Origin: Candidatus Krumholzibacteriia bacterium
GTDB taxonomy: Bacteria; Krumholzibacteriota; Krumholzibacteriia; LZORAL124-64-63
Direction: 5' to 3'
NCBI GenBank assembly: GCA_024763215.1
Contig: JANTFX010000010.1
Location: forward strand, 1-47,484
Length of the DNA stretch: 47,484 bases
Shown here: positions 33,567 through 40,949 of the stretch, piece by piece
Layout of the letters: every line of letters begins with the position of its first letter
Numbering within the stretch: position 1 is the first letter of the stretch
Translations under genes and position numbers: made by a program
The notes under the pieces: model-generated
Database searches by the model: none
What the model was told of the DNA's origin: nothing
Seen by the model: only the letters and a program-made list of their open reading frames with translations

Positions 33567-36326
33567 CTAGTGCGATGCCGTGGCGGCCGCTTCCAGTTTA
33601 TGCAACACTGCCGTCACCTGCCCCCGGCCCTGGCCCGCCCGGTCGAGGATCGCCAGGTATCGCGACGCCAGGGCAGCCGTCCGGTCGAGGTCGCCGGATG
33701 CGAAGGTCCACCACGCCGTCTCCAGCCACAGCTGCTGAAGCATGGCCCCGGGAGGGTCGGGCAGCCTGCCGGTGTCCGGATCGGCGAACATGGCGGCAGC
33801 CGTCGCGAACTGATCGGCCGCCTCGCCGTAGCGGCCGAGCATGGCCAGCAGCTGCCCCGCAGCCGCATAGTGGACCGGCTCGCCCTTGCGGTCAGCCAGC
33901 CAGTCCAGGAAACCCCTCCTGCCGTCTGCTGACCCGCCCGCCAGGCTCTCCAAGGCCTTGCCCAGGGGCAGGCCCGTGCCGGGCTCGATCCCCGACAGCC
34001 GGGCCGCGATGGCGTTTTCCTGCTGGCGGGCCCGGGCCAGGGCCTGGCCGGCCTGGTCCGCGGGCAAGGTCAGGGCCTCCAACCTGGAGGCGACCAGGGC
34101 CCGTTGCAGGGACATCAGATCCGGACCGCCGCCGGCGCCCCCGGCAGCGGCCGCCAGCATCCTCTGTTGCCGGGCCTGCAGATCGGACATGGCCCGGAGG
34201 AATGCGCGCAGCCGCTCACGGTCCGCCTCGACGGACACGAGCTTGCCGTCCTTGACCGTGAACCGGTCGGCGTTCCACCAGCAACTGTACGACCTGGCCC
34301 GGCGGCCCACACGCGCCCCGTCCCGGGCCAGCACCCGGTAGCGCTCATTGTCGAACACGACCTGGAAGCGGGTCAGGGAATCCGGATGCAGATGCATGCG
34401 CGCCACCACCATGTCCTGGTCCAGATCCCCCCCCACTCCGGCGGTCCAGGCCAGGGATCCGGGCCCTCGCAAGGTGGCCATGTCACGGTCGATGACCACG
34501 AACGACACATCCAGGGCGGCGGCGAAATCCGCCAGCGCAGTTTCGTCATGGCCGTACAGCAGTCGCAGGAAATGCTCATAGCGGTCCCGAATGCCCGAAT
34601 TCTCGAACTGCGAATTCATGGCCATGGGCCGCCGGCAATACAGCAGCAACTCGGGCGATAACCCCACCTCGGCCAGAAAGGCCGCCGGCTTGCCCGGCAG
34701 GGCCGCCCCCGGCCCCGGCGTCCGGCTGGTGATCCAACGCATCAGTTCGGCGCCATCGGCCCAGTTCTGCTGGTCGTTGGCCTGCAGGTGCACGGCCCGG
34801 CCGTGCCTCATGTCGCTGCTGATGTGGAGCATGGGCGCCAGGTTGCCCCACAGGTTCAACGCCGGGCTCGCCCCCAGGACCACCAGGGTCAGCACGGCGG
34901 CCCGGCCAGGCCGCTGACCTTTGCCTGCGAGCAGCTCCTGCAGGGACCGCCCCAGCATGGCCACGGCCAGGGCGGCGAAAACCAGATAGACCACCCCCAG
35001 GCGCTCCACCATGAGGTAGCCCGCGAGCATCACCAGCTGCGCGGCCAGCAGGCCGGCCGCCGTCCCTCGCACCTTGCCCCGGGCCAGGGCCCACAGCGTC
35101 CAGGCCACCAGCACCGGGATCCAGAACATGTTCCACCCCAGCTTGGCCTGGATCTGCGGCAGGCTGGGGGTGTTGAAGGGCGGAGCCCAGAAGATGCGCA
35201 CCCCGAAGGGCAGGGCGCCCGGGTCGGCCGGGCGCACGAAACCGTACCGGATCTTGGCCAGCAGCAGGCCGAAGACATGGCTGTAGTCCCCGCTGTACAG
35301 GCGGTTCAAAAAAGACGCTCCCAGCAAGGCCAGCGACAGCAGGATGAAGGCCCCGACGCGGGTTCTGGGCCGGCCGCGGACAAGGAACGCCACGACCGCC
35401 CATGCGGCCGCCACGGCCATGACCGGCCCCAGCAGGAACCCCTTGGCCCACAGCGAGGGCGTCAGGCCGGCCACGATGACCGCCAGGGTGATCGCCACGG
35501 GCACCCGGCGGCCTGCCCGGTTTCCACCGAGCTGCCACAGGGCCAGGGTTCCCAGCACCACCAGGACCAGGAACTGGCTCAGATGCCAGCTCGCCAGGCA
35601 CAGGACCAGCAGGACCGAGGAGGCCACGGTCAAAGGCAGACTGTGCCTGCGTTCGGCCCAGATATGGGCCGCCAGGAATCCGGCCAGCAGCAGGAGGGCG
35701 AAATCCTCCTTGAGCAGCAACGACCCGCTCAGGCGCTGAAACCCCAGGGTGCAGCCGGCATAGAACAGCACGCCGGCCACGGCCGCGGTCCGGCCCGTGC
35801 CCAGGCCCCGCGCGCACAGGTACAGCAGGGGCAGCAACAGGACGTGCAGCAGGGGGATAAGCCCCAGCAGGAATTCCACCGGAGGCCGGGACTGGTCGCC
35901 GAAAACCCGGTACAGCAGGCCGTAGACCGGCTCCATGAGCAGGGTGTATTCGCGCCAGGCGTTGATCCCATCGGGATGTTGCTGCCAGGTGTCGTGGGCC
36001 AGCAGGCCCGGGCCCTGGTCGTCATCCCCGGCGAACATCAACACCGTGCGGTAGTGGAAGGCGCGCTCGCTCCAGAAGTATCCGTAGTGGCCCAGGTTGC
36101 TGACCGGTGAGGCGGGCGGGGCGAAAGCGGGATGAGGGTCCGGTCCGGGCACGTCGATGGCGGCCAGGGGTGGATCCCCCAAGGGGGCGGTCTGCAGATA
36201 CACAGCCGTGGCCACATCCGAAATCATCCGCCAGGACAGAGCGGACACCAGCAGCACTACCGCCGCGGCCGCCAGTTCCCACCGGATCCCCGGACTCTGC
36301 CGGGCCTGCATATTAATCCGCACCAA
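33567..36326 (-). CDS. STT3-like GT-C membrane glycosyltransferase with C-terminal TPR-like region
   Basis: About 919 residues. The N-terminal ~480 residues hold a dozen or so membrane helices. The first periplasmic loop HYRTVLMFA-GDDDQG and the REYTLLMEP segment resemble bacterial STT3/PMT-like proteins. After the last helix comes a large soluble region with MRWITSRTPG, FLAEVGLSPELLLY, NSQFENSGIRDRYEHFLRLLYG, the pattern of STT3-like C-terminal domains. Residues ~780-919 form helical repeats (YGEAADQFATAAAMF) like TPR. Start TTG 36326 has GGGAG 6 nt upstream; ATG 36332 and GTG 36323 are alternatives. A lipid-linked sugar transferase is likely; the donor is unknown. Confidence 0.75.
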   Translation of the reverse strand: MVRINMQARQSPGIRWELAAAAVVLLVSALSWRMISDVATAVYLQTAPLGDPPLAAIDVPGPDPHPAFAPPASPVSNLGHYGYFWSERAFHYRTVLMFAGDDDQGPGLLAHDTWQQHPDGINAWREYTLLMEPVYGLLYRVFGDQSRPPVEFLLGLIPLLHVLLLPLLYLCARGLGTGRTAAVAGVLFYAGCTLGFQRLSGSLLLKEDFALLLLAGFLAAHIWAERRHSLPLTVASSVLLVLCLASWHLSQFLVLVVLGTLALWQLGGNRAGRRVPVAITLAVIVAGLTPSLWAKGFLLGPVMAVAAAWAVVAFLVRGRPRTRVGAFILLSLALLGASFLNRLYSGDYSHVFGLLLAKIRYGFVRPADPGALPFGVRIFWAPPFNTPSLPQIQAKLGWNMFWIPVLVAWTLWALARGKVRGTAAGLLAAQLVMLAGYLMVERLGVVYLVFAALAVAMLGRSLQELLAGKGQRPGRAAVLTLVVLGASPALNLWGNLAPMLHISSDMRHGRAVHLQANDQQNWADGAELMRWITSRTPGPGAALPGKPAAFLAEVGLSPELLLYCRRPMAMNSQFENSGIRDRYEHFLRLLYGHDETALADFAAALDVSFVVIDRDMATLRGPGSLAWTAGVGGDLDQDMVVARMHLHPDSLTRFQVVFDNERYRVLARDGARVGRRARSYSCWWNADRFTVKDGKLVSVEADRERLRAFLRAMSDLQARQQRMLAAAAGGAGGGPDLMSLQRALVASRLEALTLPADQAGQALARARQQENAIAARLSGIEPGTGLPLGKALESLAGGSADGRRGFLDWLADRKGEPVHYAAAGQLLAMLGRYGEAADQFATAAAMFADPDTGRLPDPPGAMLQQLWLETAWWTFASGDLDRTAALASRYLAILDRAGQGRGQVTAVLHKLEAAATASH

Positions 36327-36401
36327 TTTCATCTCCCGTGTCGATCCCTTCGGCATTGACGCGCCCATCATACCCCGCCAGCCGCAGGCTGCAAACTCAT
36401 G

Positions 36402-36430
36402 TTGAGCCCGGGTGCCGCTGGTGATACCTT
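36402..36430 (+). promoter_or_regulatory. Candidate cdaA promoter giving a nearly leaderless mRNA
   Basis: TTGAGC (36402-36407) and TACCTT (36425-36430), spacer 17 nt. The predicted start lies within ~3 nt of the cdaA ATG and there is no Shine-Dalgarno site before it. Confidence 0.4.
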
Positions 36431-36439
36431 GGCACCACC

Positions 36440-37288
36440 ATGGAAAAGATCACCCAGAGCCCCCTGATCGACCTCCTCGATATCCTCATCGTGGCGTACC
36501 TGCTGTACCGCCTCATCGTCTTCATCAAGGACACCCGCGTCTTCCAGATGTTCGCCGGGCTGGGCTTTCTGCTGGCGCTGTCGTTCGTGGCCAGCAGCCT
36601 GGGCATGATCGTGGTCGGCCGCATCATCGACACCCTCAAGACGGTTTGGGTGGTGGCCTTCATCATCATCTTCCAGCCCGAATTGCGCTCGGCCTTGACC
36701 AACCTCGGCTTGCGGCGGGGGTTCGGCATGTTCCACGCCCCGGATCAGGTACCTGCCGAAGAGGAGATCCTGCAAGCGGCATCCCGCCTCAGCAAGCGCG
36801 GCCTGGGGGCGTTGATCGTCATCGAGCGCCAGGTCAAGCTCAGCGACTGGATCCAGAAAGGGGTCTTTCTGGACGCCGAGATCACGGCCGCCACCCTGGA
36901 GACCATCTTCACCCCCCCCGGCCCCCTGCACGATGGGGCGGTGATCATCAGCCAGGGCAAGATCGCCGCCGCGGCCGTGGTCCTGCCCATCACCGAGCAG
37001 GAGAAACTGGGTTACGTGCTGGGCACCCGGCATCGGGCGGCCATCGGCATCTCGGAGCTGAGCGACTGCGTGGTGATCGTGGTCTCGGAAGAAACGCGCG
37101 CCATCAGCATCGTCCACGACGGGCAGATCAAGCGGGGGCTGTCCCAGGAGGATCTGGCCATGGAGCTGGGCCGCATCTACCGCGCCGGGGAAACGCGGGG
37201 CCGCCGCGGACGGAAGGCCAAGGCCCGGGCGGGCGGAAATGCCCAGGACCAGGAACAGGGCGCCGCCACGGTGGGGAAAACCCCGTAA
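36440..37288 (+). CDS. cdaA: Diadenylate cyclase CdaA (c-di-AMP synthase)
   Basis: 282 residues. Three N-terminal membrane helices (LLDILIVAYLLYRL, MFAGLGFLLALSFV, VWVVAFIIIFQPEL), then the DAC domain with the catalytic HDGAVII near residue 165 and RHRAAIGISE near 197. It joins two ATP into c-di-AMP, a signal for osmotic and cell-wall control. The usual partner cdaR/ybbR and glmM are not beside it. The C-terminal ~35 residues are Lys/Gly-rich and unconserved. The ATG lacks a ribosome site. Confidence 0.95.
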   Translation: MEKITQSPLIDLLDILIVAYLLYRLIVFIKDTRVFQMFAGLGFLLALSFVASSLGMIVVGRIIDTLKTVWVVAFIIIFQPELRSALTNLGLRRGFGMFHAPDQVPAEEEILQAASRLSKRGLGALIVIERQVKLSDWIQKGVFLDAEITAATLETIFTPPGPLHDGAVIISQGKIAAAAVVLPITEQEKLGYVLGTRHRAAIGISELSDCVVIVVSEETRAISIVHDGQIKRGLSQEDLAMELGRIYRAGETRGRRGRKAKARAGGNAQDQEQGAATVGKTP

Positions 37289-37307
37289 GTCGCCCCCACC
37301 GGGCGGG

Positions 37308-37391
37308 GGACAAGAACGCGGCCGGGGTCCTGCGACTCCGGCCGCTCTCATGGGCGGTCCTCCGATCCCTCCCAGTATCGGTGTTCGCCAG
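37308..37391 (-). ncRNA. Candidate sigma-54-dependent small RNA
   Basis: The sigma-54 promoter at 37403-37417 predicts a start near 37391. About 46 nt later GCGGCCGG and CCGGCCGC form a hairpin followed by GTTCTTGT, so an ~84-nt transcript is possible. It overlaps no gene on its strand and stops before cdaA. The 3' part of the cdaA gene lies antisense beyond it. No expression evidence exists here. Confidence 0.3.
37318..37345. terminator. Hairpin terminator between cdaA and the sigma-54 promoter
   Basis: GCGGCCGG (37318-37325) and CCGGCCGC (37338-37345) form an 8-bp GC stem. On the minus strand a T-rich tail (GTTCTTGT) follows; on the plus strand only TCTC. It may end both cdaA and the small transcript. 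Confidence 0.45.
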
Positions 37392-37402
37392 GGAAACCCG
37401 AC

Positions 37403-37417
37403 GCAAGATTCCTGCCA
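37403..37417 (-). promoter_or_regulatory. Sigma-54 (RpoN) promoter
   Basis: TGGCAGGAATCTTGC on the minus strand matches the -24/-12 consensus TGGCAyG-N4-TTGC: GG and GC are separated by exactly 10 nt. Two palindromic enhancer sites lie ~100 and ~130 bp upstream. It points toward the 3' end of cdaA, where no gene is on this strand. Confidence 0.65.
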
Positions 37418-37481
37418 CCCGAGGACAGACCCTTGTTACCTGCAACCTGTTGGCGGATAAGCCATCGGGAGAAACAGGGCA

Positions 37482-37500
37482 GTGTCCCGGTCCGGGACAC
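37482..37500. promoter_or_regulatory. Palindromic enhancer site 1 for the sigma-54 promoter
   Basis: GTGTCCCGGTCCGGGACAC is a perfect 19-bp palindrome; its centre is ~100 bp upstream of the predicted transcription start. Confidence 0.6.
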
Positions 37501-37512
37501 CAGCGACCACGC

Positions 37513-37530
37513 TGTCCCACATGCGGGACA
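37513..37530. promoter_or_regulatory. Palindromic enhancer site 2 for the sigma-54 promoter
   Basis: TGTCCC-ACATGC-GGGACA, same half-sites as site 1. Centres are ~30 bp apart, close to three helical turns, so a dimeric activator could bind both on one face. Confidence 0.55.
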
Positions 37531-37533
37531 CGG

Positions 37534-39849
37534 TCAGAACCCGTAGAGGTCCCCCACGGTGTCGGACTGGACCGCCCGCAGGAATAGATGCACCAGGTCA
37601 GGATCGTACCGCAGGCTCACGTTGTCACGCAGGATACGGGCGGCATCCTCCGGCGCCACGGGCGCCTTGCTGTCGGTCCCCACCACCATGGACACGTAGT
37701 TTTCCACCACCGTGACCACACGGGCGGACAGGGGGATCTGCCGGCCTTTGAGCCCCTGGGGGAAGCCCTCGCCGCTGAACCGTTCATGGTGATGCTGCAC
37801 GACCTCGATGACGCTGGGCGACAGGGAAAGCTGTTCCAGGAGGCGAGCTCCCTCGATCGGATGACGCTTGTAAAGAGACCACTGGACCGGATCCAGGTGC
37901 TCGGGGGAGCCCATCAGGTCATCCTCCTTGTCCATCAATCCGATATCCCGCAGCAGGCACCCGTAGATGAGGTCCCGTTCCTGGTCGGGCGGGAAGCCCA
38001 TGGCCCTGGCCAGCCGCCTCAGGTTGGTCACCATGGCCCTGGTCATGTCGTCGCTGCCGAATATCCGCTTCTCATGCAAACCCATCAGCAGGGCCACGAG
38101 CTCCAGGTTGACATCGGCGTTCTCGTGCGAACCATCGAAGCGGGCCAGCATGCGGGAGGTTTCGGCGAACAGATCATGGATCAGGTCGGAAGCCTGATCC
38201 TCGGCCAGACTGAAATTCGCATCGAGGGTCATCAGGACCGTGCCCAGGTACTGGTCCTCCCAGCGCAGGGACACCACCCAGTCCACACCGGCATCCAGCA
38301 GTTCGGAACGGACCTCCTGGATGAACCCCGGGAGGTTTCCTGTGGACACCGGCCGCTCCATGGTCCGGAAGAACACCTTCAGGCGATTCAGGCCCAGATC
38401 GGCCCTGGCCAGGGCTTCGTTCGCACCCACGATCAACTGCACCCTGCGTTTGTCTTCCCTCAGGAAAGCCAGGGTGCGGATCGGCAGGACCGGCCACAGA
38501 TGGCGGGCGAAGATCCGCCAGAAATGAGGCAGGTCGTCGGCATCGGGGAGATCCAGGGCCAGCCGCAACAGAACCTCGGCGATGGTGTCGTCGCCGTCCA
38601 GCGCCTCCTCCCAGCGCTGGCTGTCCGGGAACGGTTCCAGGTCGGCATCCGGAACCTCACCAGGGGAATCGGCATGTGCGGCCGTTCCGGAGGCCGCGCC
38701 TGTTTCTTCCCCGGAAAGCACCCGCATCAACAATTCGAGGGCGAAGTGCTCGACCACCGAATATTCCTCGTTACCGTCGGAGCGCTTCATCAGCAGCACC
38801 GCGCCCAGGTCCCTTTCGCCCTTGATCGGCAACATGACGTCAGGCATGACCTCTTCCAGCAGGCGCACTTCGGTTTCCTGTAGCTCATCGTCCTGGATAT
38901 CCAGCATGGTCAGAGGCTGGCCGCGTTCGGTCAGCTGCCGGATCAGGCTGCCGTCCTCGGGGATCGACCAGGCGCCGTCGGCATCCCGGAAACTCCCCTC
39001 ATGCTTCGAGAGGAGCGTGACGGATTCGGCCAGGCCGTGGCTGAACAGGAGGTTCTCCAGGGCCTTGCCGAAATCCCGGTCCCCGCCGGAATCGGACCAG
39101 CGGCCCAACTCGCCGATGGCGTCGGCCAGGGAGGTGTAGCTGTGGTCCCGGCGCCGGCCGGACGAAGCAGCCTCTTGGGCCCGGGCCGGAACCGGTTTCC
39201 CGGCCTCCACCCCATCGGACGCGGGAAGGTCGGCTTCCTCATCGTCGATCTCGAACTCCTCGGCGAAGAACCCCACGGCCCCGACCTCGGCGACCAGGTC
39301 CTCCACCAGATCCTCGTCCGCTTCGGCAGGTTCCTCGATCTCGGGCAGGGGCTTTGGTTCGGGCACCTCGTCCCAGAAGGTGAACATATCCGGGGCCTGG
39401 CCCCCGGCGTCCTGGTCCTCAGCATCCTGATCCGGGGCCGGCTCGACCGTGGCTGCCTCCTGGCCGGGAACAAACTCGTCCATACTGGAGGGCTCGTCCG
39501 CGACCTCGTACCCTGCAACGGCTTCTTCCAGGTCGGCGAAGAACCGCAGGGGCAGGTTCTCGAACTTGCCTTGCAGGAATTTGCGGACAACCTCCTGCGC
39601 GCCCACGAACACCGCCTCGCCCCCCGAGGCCACCAGGCGGGACTGGAACTCCGCGAAGGCGGCCGCCCCGCCCCCGCCCAGGTTCTTCAGCTCACTGACA
39701 TCCAGGATGACCTGCAGCTTGCCCTTTTCCAGGCATTTGTCGGCCACCTCCAGCAGGTATACCTTGTCCGAGCGCCCTACGGCGCCGATGAATTTGATCC
39801 CGAACAGGTCATCGCCTGCCAGCATCAGGGGCTCGAATTGCATGCCCAT
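37534..39849 (-). CDS. STAS-GAF-degenerate HD-GYP signalling protein
   Basis: 771 residues. The N-terminal ~110 resemble STAS (VILDVSELKNLGGGGAAAF), but the usual phosphorylatable Ser is Gly. Residues ~115-230 are a very acidic linker. Two GAF-like segments follow (~235-380 and ~430-575), then an HD-GYP-type domain (~590-770). The HD-GYP metal site is broken: HDIGK reads RDIGLMD and DGxGYP reads SGEGFP, while HHHER and RHPIEGARLL remain. It is therefore unlikely to hydrolyse c-di-GMP and more probably binds a ligand or partner. ATG 39849 starts 7 nt after the small HTH gene. Confidence 0.85.
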   Translation of the reverse strand: MGMQFEPLMLAGDDLFGIKFIGAVGRSDKVYLLEVADKCLEKGKLQVILDVSELKNLGGGGAAAFAEFQSRLVASGGEAVFVGAQEVVRKFLQGKFENLPLRFFADLEEAVAGYEVADEPSSMDEFVPGQEAATVEPAPDQDAEDQDAGGQAPDMFTFWDEVPEPKPLPEIEEPAEADEDLVEDLVAEVGAVGFFAEEFEIDDEEADLPASDGVEAGKPVPARAQEAASSGRRRDHSYTSLADAIGELGRWSDSGGDRDFGKALENLLFSHGLAESVTLLSKHEGSFRDADGAWSIPEDGSLIRQLTERGQPLTMLDIQDDELQETEVRLLEEVMPDVMLPIKGERDLGAVLLMKRSDGNEEYSVVEHFALELLMRVLSGEETGAASGTAAHADSPGEVPDADLEPFPDSQRWEEALDGDDTIAEVLLRLALDLPDADDLPHFWRIFARHLWPVLPIRTLAFLREDKRRVQLIVGANEALARADLGLNRLKVFFRTMERPVSTGNLPGFIQEVRSELLDAGVDWVVSLRWEDQYLGTVLMTLDANFSLAEDQASDLIHDLFAETSRMLARFDGSHENADVNLELVALLMGLHEKRIFGSDDMTRAMVTNLRRLARAMGFPPDQERDLIYGCLLRDIGLMDKEDDLMGSPEHLDPVQWSLYKRHPIEGARLLEQLSLSPSVIEVVQHHHERFSGEGFPQGLKGRQIPLSARVVTVVENYVSMVVGTDSKAPVAPEDAARILRDNVSLRYDPDLVHLFLRAVQSDTVGDLYGF

Positions 39850-39856
39850 TCAGATC

Positions 39857-40075
39857 TCACACAAGTGCTTCAGCCAGCCAGCTATCCAGGACCGAACGCA
39901 GGAAACGCCATTCGCTGCCGACCTTGCGGGCGGGGATCTTCCCCTCCTTGGCCAGCCGGCAGATGGTCTTGACGTGCATCTTCAGATACTGCGCCGCTTC
40001 CACGGACGTCATGACCTCTGCGCTCTGGTTGTTTCCCCCGATATAAATCCGCGTCGGATCCTTGTGGTCGGACAT
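39857..40075 (-). CDS. Small helix-turn-helix (excisionase/MerR-like) DNA-binding protein
   Basis: 72 residues. EVMTSVEAAQYLKMHVKTICRLAKEGKIPARKVGSEWRF is the HTH_17 / excisionase-family winged helix, with W in EWRF as the typical wing anchor. ATG 40075 has GGAG 8 nt upstream. It precedes the STAS/HD-GYP gene by 7 nt and probably regulates or cooperates with it. There is no integrase nearby, so it is not evidence of a phage. Confidence 0.85.
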   Translation of the reverse strand: MSDHKDPTRIYIGGNNQSAEVMTSVEAAQYLKMHVKTICRLAKEGKIPARKVGSEWRFLRSVLDSWLAEALV

Positions 40076-40300
40076 TGAGGTGTCTCCTCTCGAGTTGCAG
40101 GGGTGATGCGTGCCACATCACGATCTACCCCAAAACAGCAACTCCCATGCCCGACCCCGGGCCTGGTTAACATCGGCCTGAATCGGGAATTCTGAAGGAA
40201 TTATGCAGGATAAAAGGGCAGCCGGTGGAAGGGGGGACCGCGGCTGGACAGTGCAGGATACCGCAAGCACCCGTGGGGCCTTGCAAACCGCAAGGTGTGT
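40076..40300 (-). other. 225-nt intergenic region upstream of the HTH gene
   Basis: Contains a CATAAT box on the minus strand (40205-40200) without a good -35 and a CCTTGC-AAACC-GCAAGG hairpin (40279-40295) just past the hypothetical gene, lacking a U-run. A TGGCACG near 40110 looks like a sigma-54 -24 element but has no -12 partner. No gene is supported. Confidence 0.3.
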
Positions 40301-40888
40301 TCAGAGGTTTTTGCCGGGTCGAGCGGCCAGGGAGTCGAACACGCCCCGGCCGAACAGCCGGTCGCCCCGGTCACGCAACCGCATCCAACGCCCGTGCAGA
40401 TCCCGCGCGGCGTCTTCATCCAGGTCACCGCGGTCCCAGCGGGCCGCCCAGGCGGCCATGGCATCCGACAGGGTGTCCATCACGGCCACGGGTCCGGCCG
40501 CGCGCGCCAGGCGCCCCGCCGCCTCCTCCCAGCCCGGATCCCCGGCCAGGTCGGCCGGAGTCCCGCCGGCATCCAACCTGTCCAGCAGCTTTTCGAGAAA
40601 TTCGGTCAGATGTTCCCAGGCGGGGTTCAATCCGGGGTCGCAGCTTTCCGGCACGCTGACCTGGGCGTGGTGGATCCGTTTCAGGATCCCGTCCAGGTCG
40701 GCCAGGGCTTCCTTCAGGGGCGAAGCCGCCTCCTGCTCCAGGATGGCCAGGGCGAAGGCCATGCGCGAAAATGCGGACACGGGTACCGGGGCGGAAAAAG
40801 GTCCTGCCCGGCCGAGATGGGCATCCACGTCGGCCAGGCAGGCGTTCAAGCGGGCGATGGCAGCGGTCAGGTTACCGGAACCGGGCAC
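40301..40888 (-). CDS. Hypothetical helical protein
   Basis: 195 residues from GTG 40888, with AAGGA 7 nt upstream; an earlier GTG at 40930 has a weaker site. The sequence is Ala/Leu/Asp-rich and predicted largely helical, with no signal peptide, membrane helix or motif I recognise. It lies 61 nt after the coiled-coil membrane gene and is probably co-transcribed with it. Confidence 0.6.
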   Translation of the reverse strand: MPGSGNLTAAIARLNACLADVDAHLGRAGPFSAPVPVSAFSRMAFALAILEQEAASPLKEALADLDGILKRIHHAQVSVPESCDPGLNPAWEHLTEFLEKLLDRLDAGGTPADLAGDPGWEEAAGRLARAAGPVAVMDTLSDAMAAWAARWDRGDLDEDAARDLHGRWMRLRDRGDRLFGRGVFDSLAARPGKNL

Positions 40889-40949
40889 GTGGCTTTCCTT
40901 CGTGGCGACCGAACCGTCTCCTGCAACCACCAGGGACCGGAGGCTCGGT

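Noticed and set aside
36368-37351. Minus-strand frame from ATG 37351 with GGAGG 7 nt upstream, antisense to cdaA
   Set aside because: Its sequence is shadow-like (His/Asp/Gln-rich) with no domain; cdaA on the other strand has all DAC motifs.
39857-40075. Excisionase-like HTH as a sign of a prophage or integrative element
   Set aside because: No integrase, att-like repeats or phage genes are nearby; such small HTH proteins are common in signalling operons.
40100-40130. TGGCACG resembling a sigma-54 -24 box before the HTH gene
   Set aside because: The -12 GC does not fall at the required distance; the next TGC is four bases too far.
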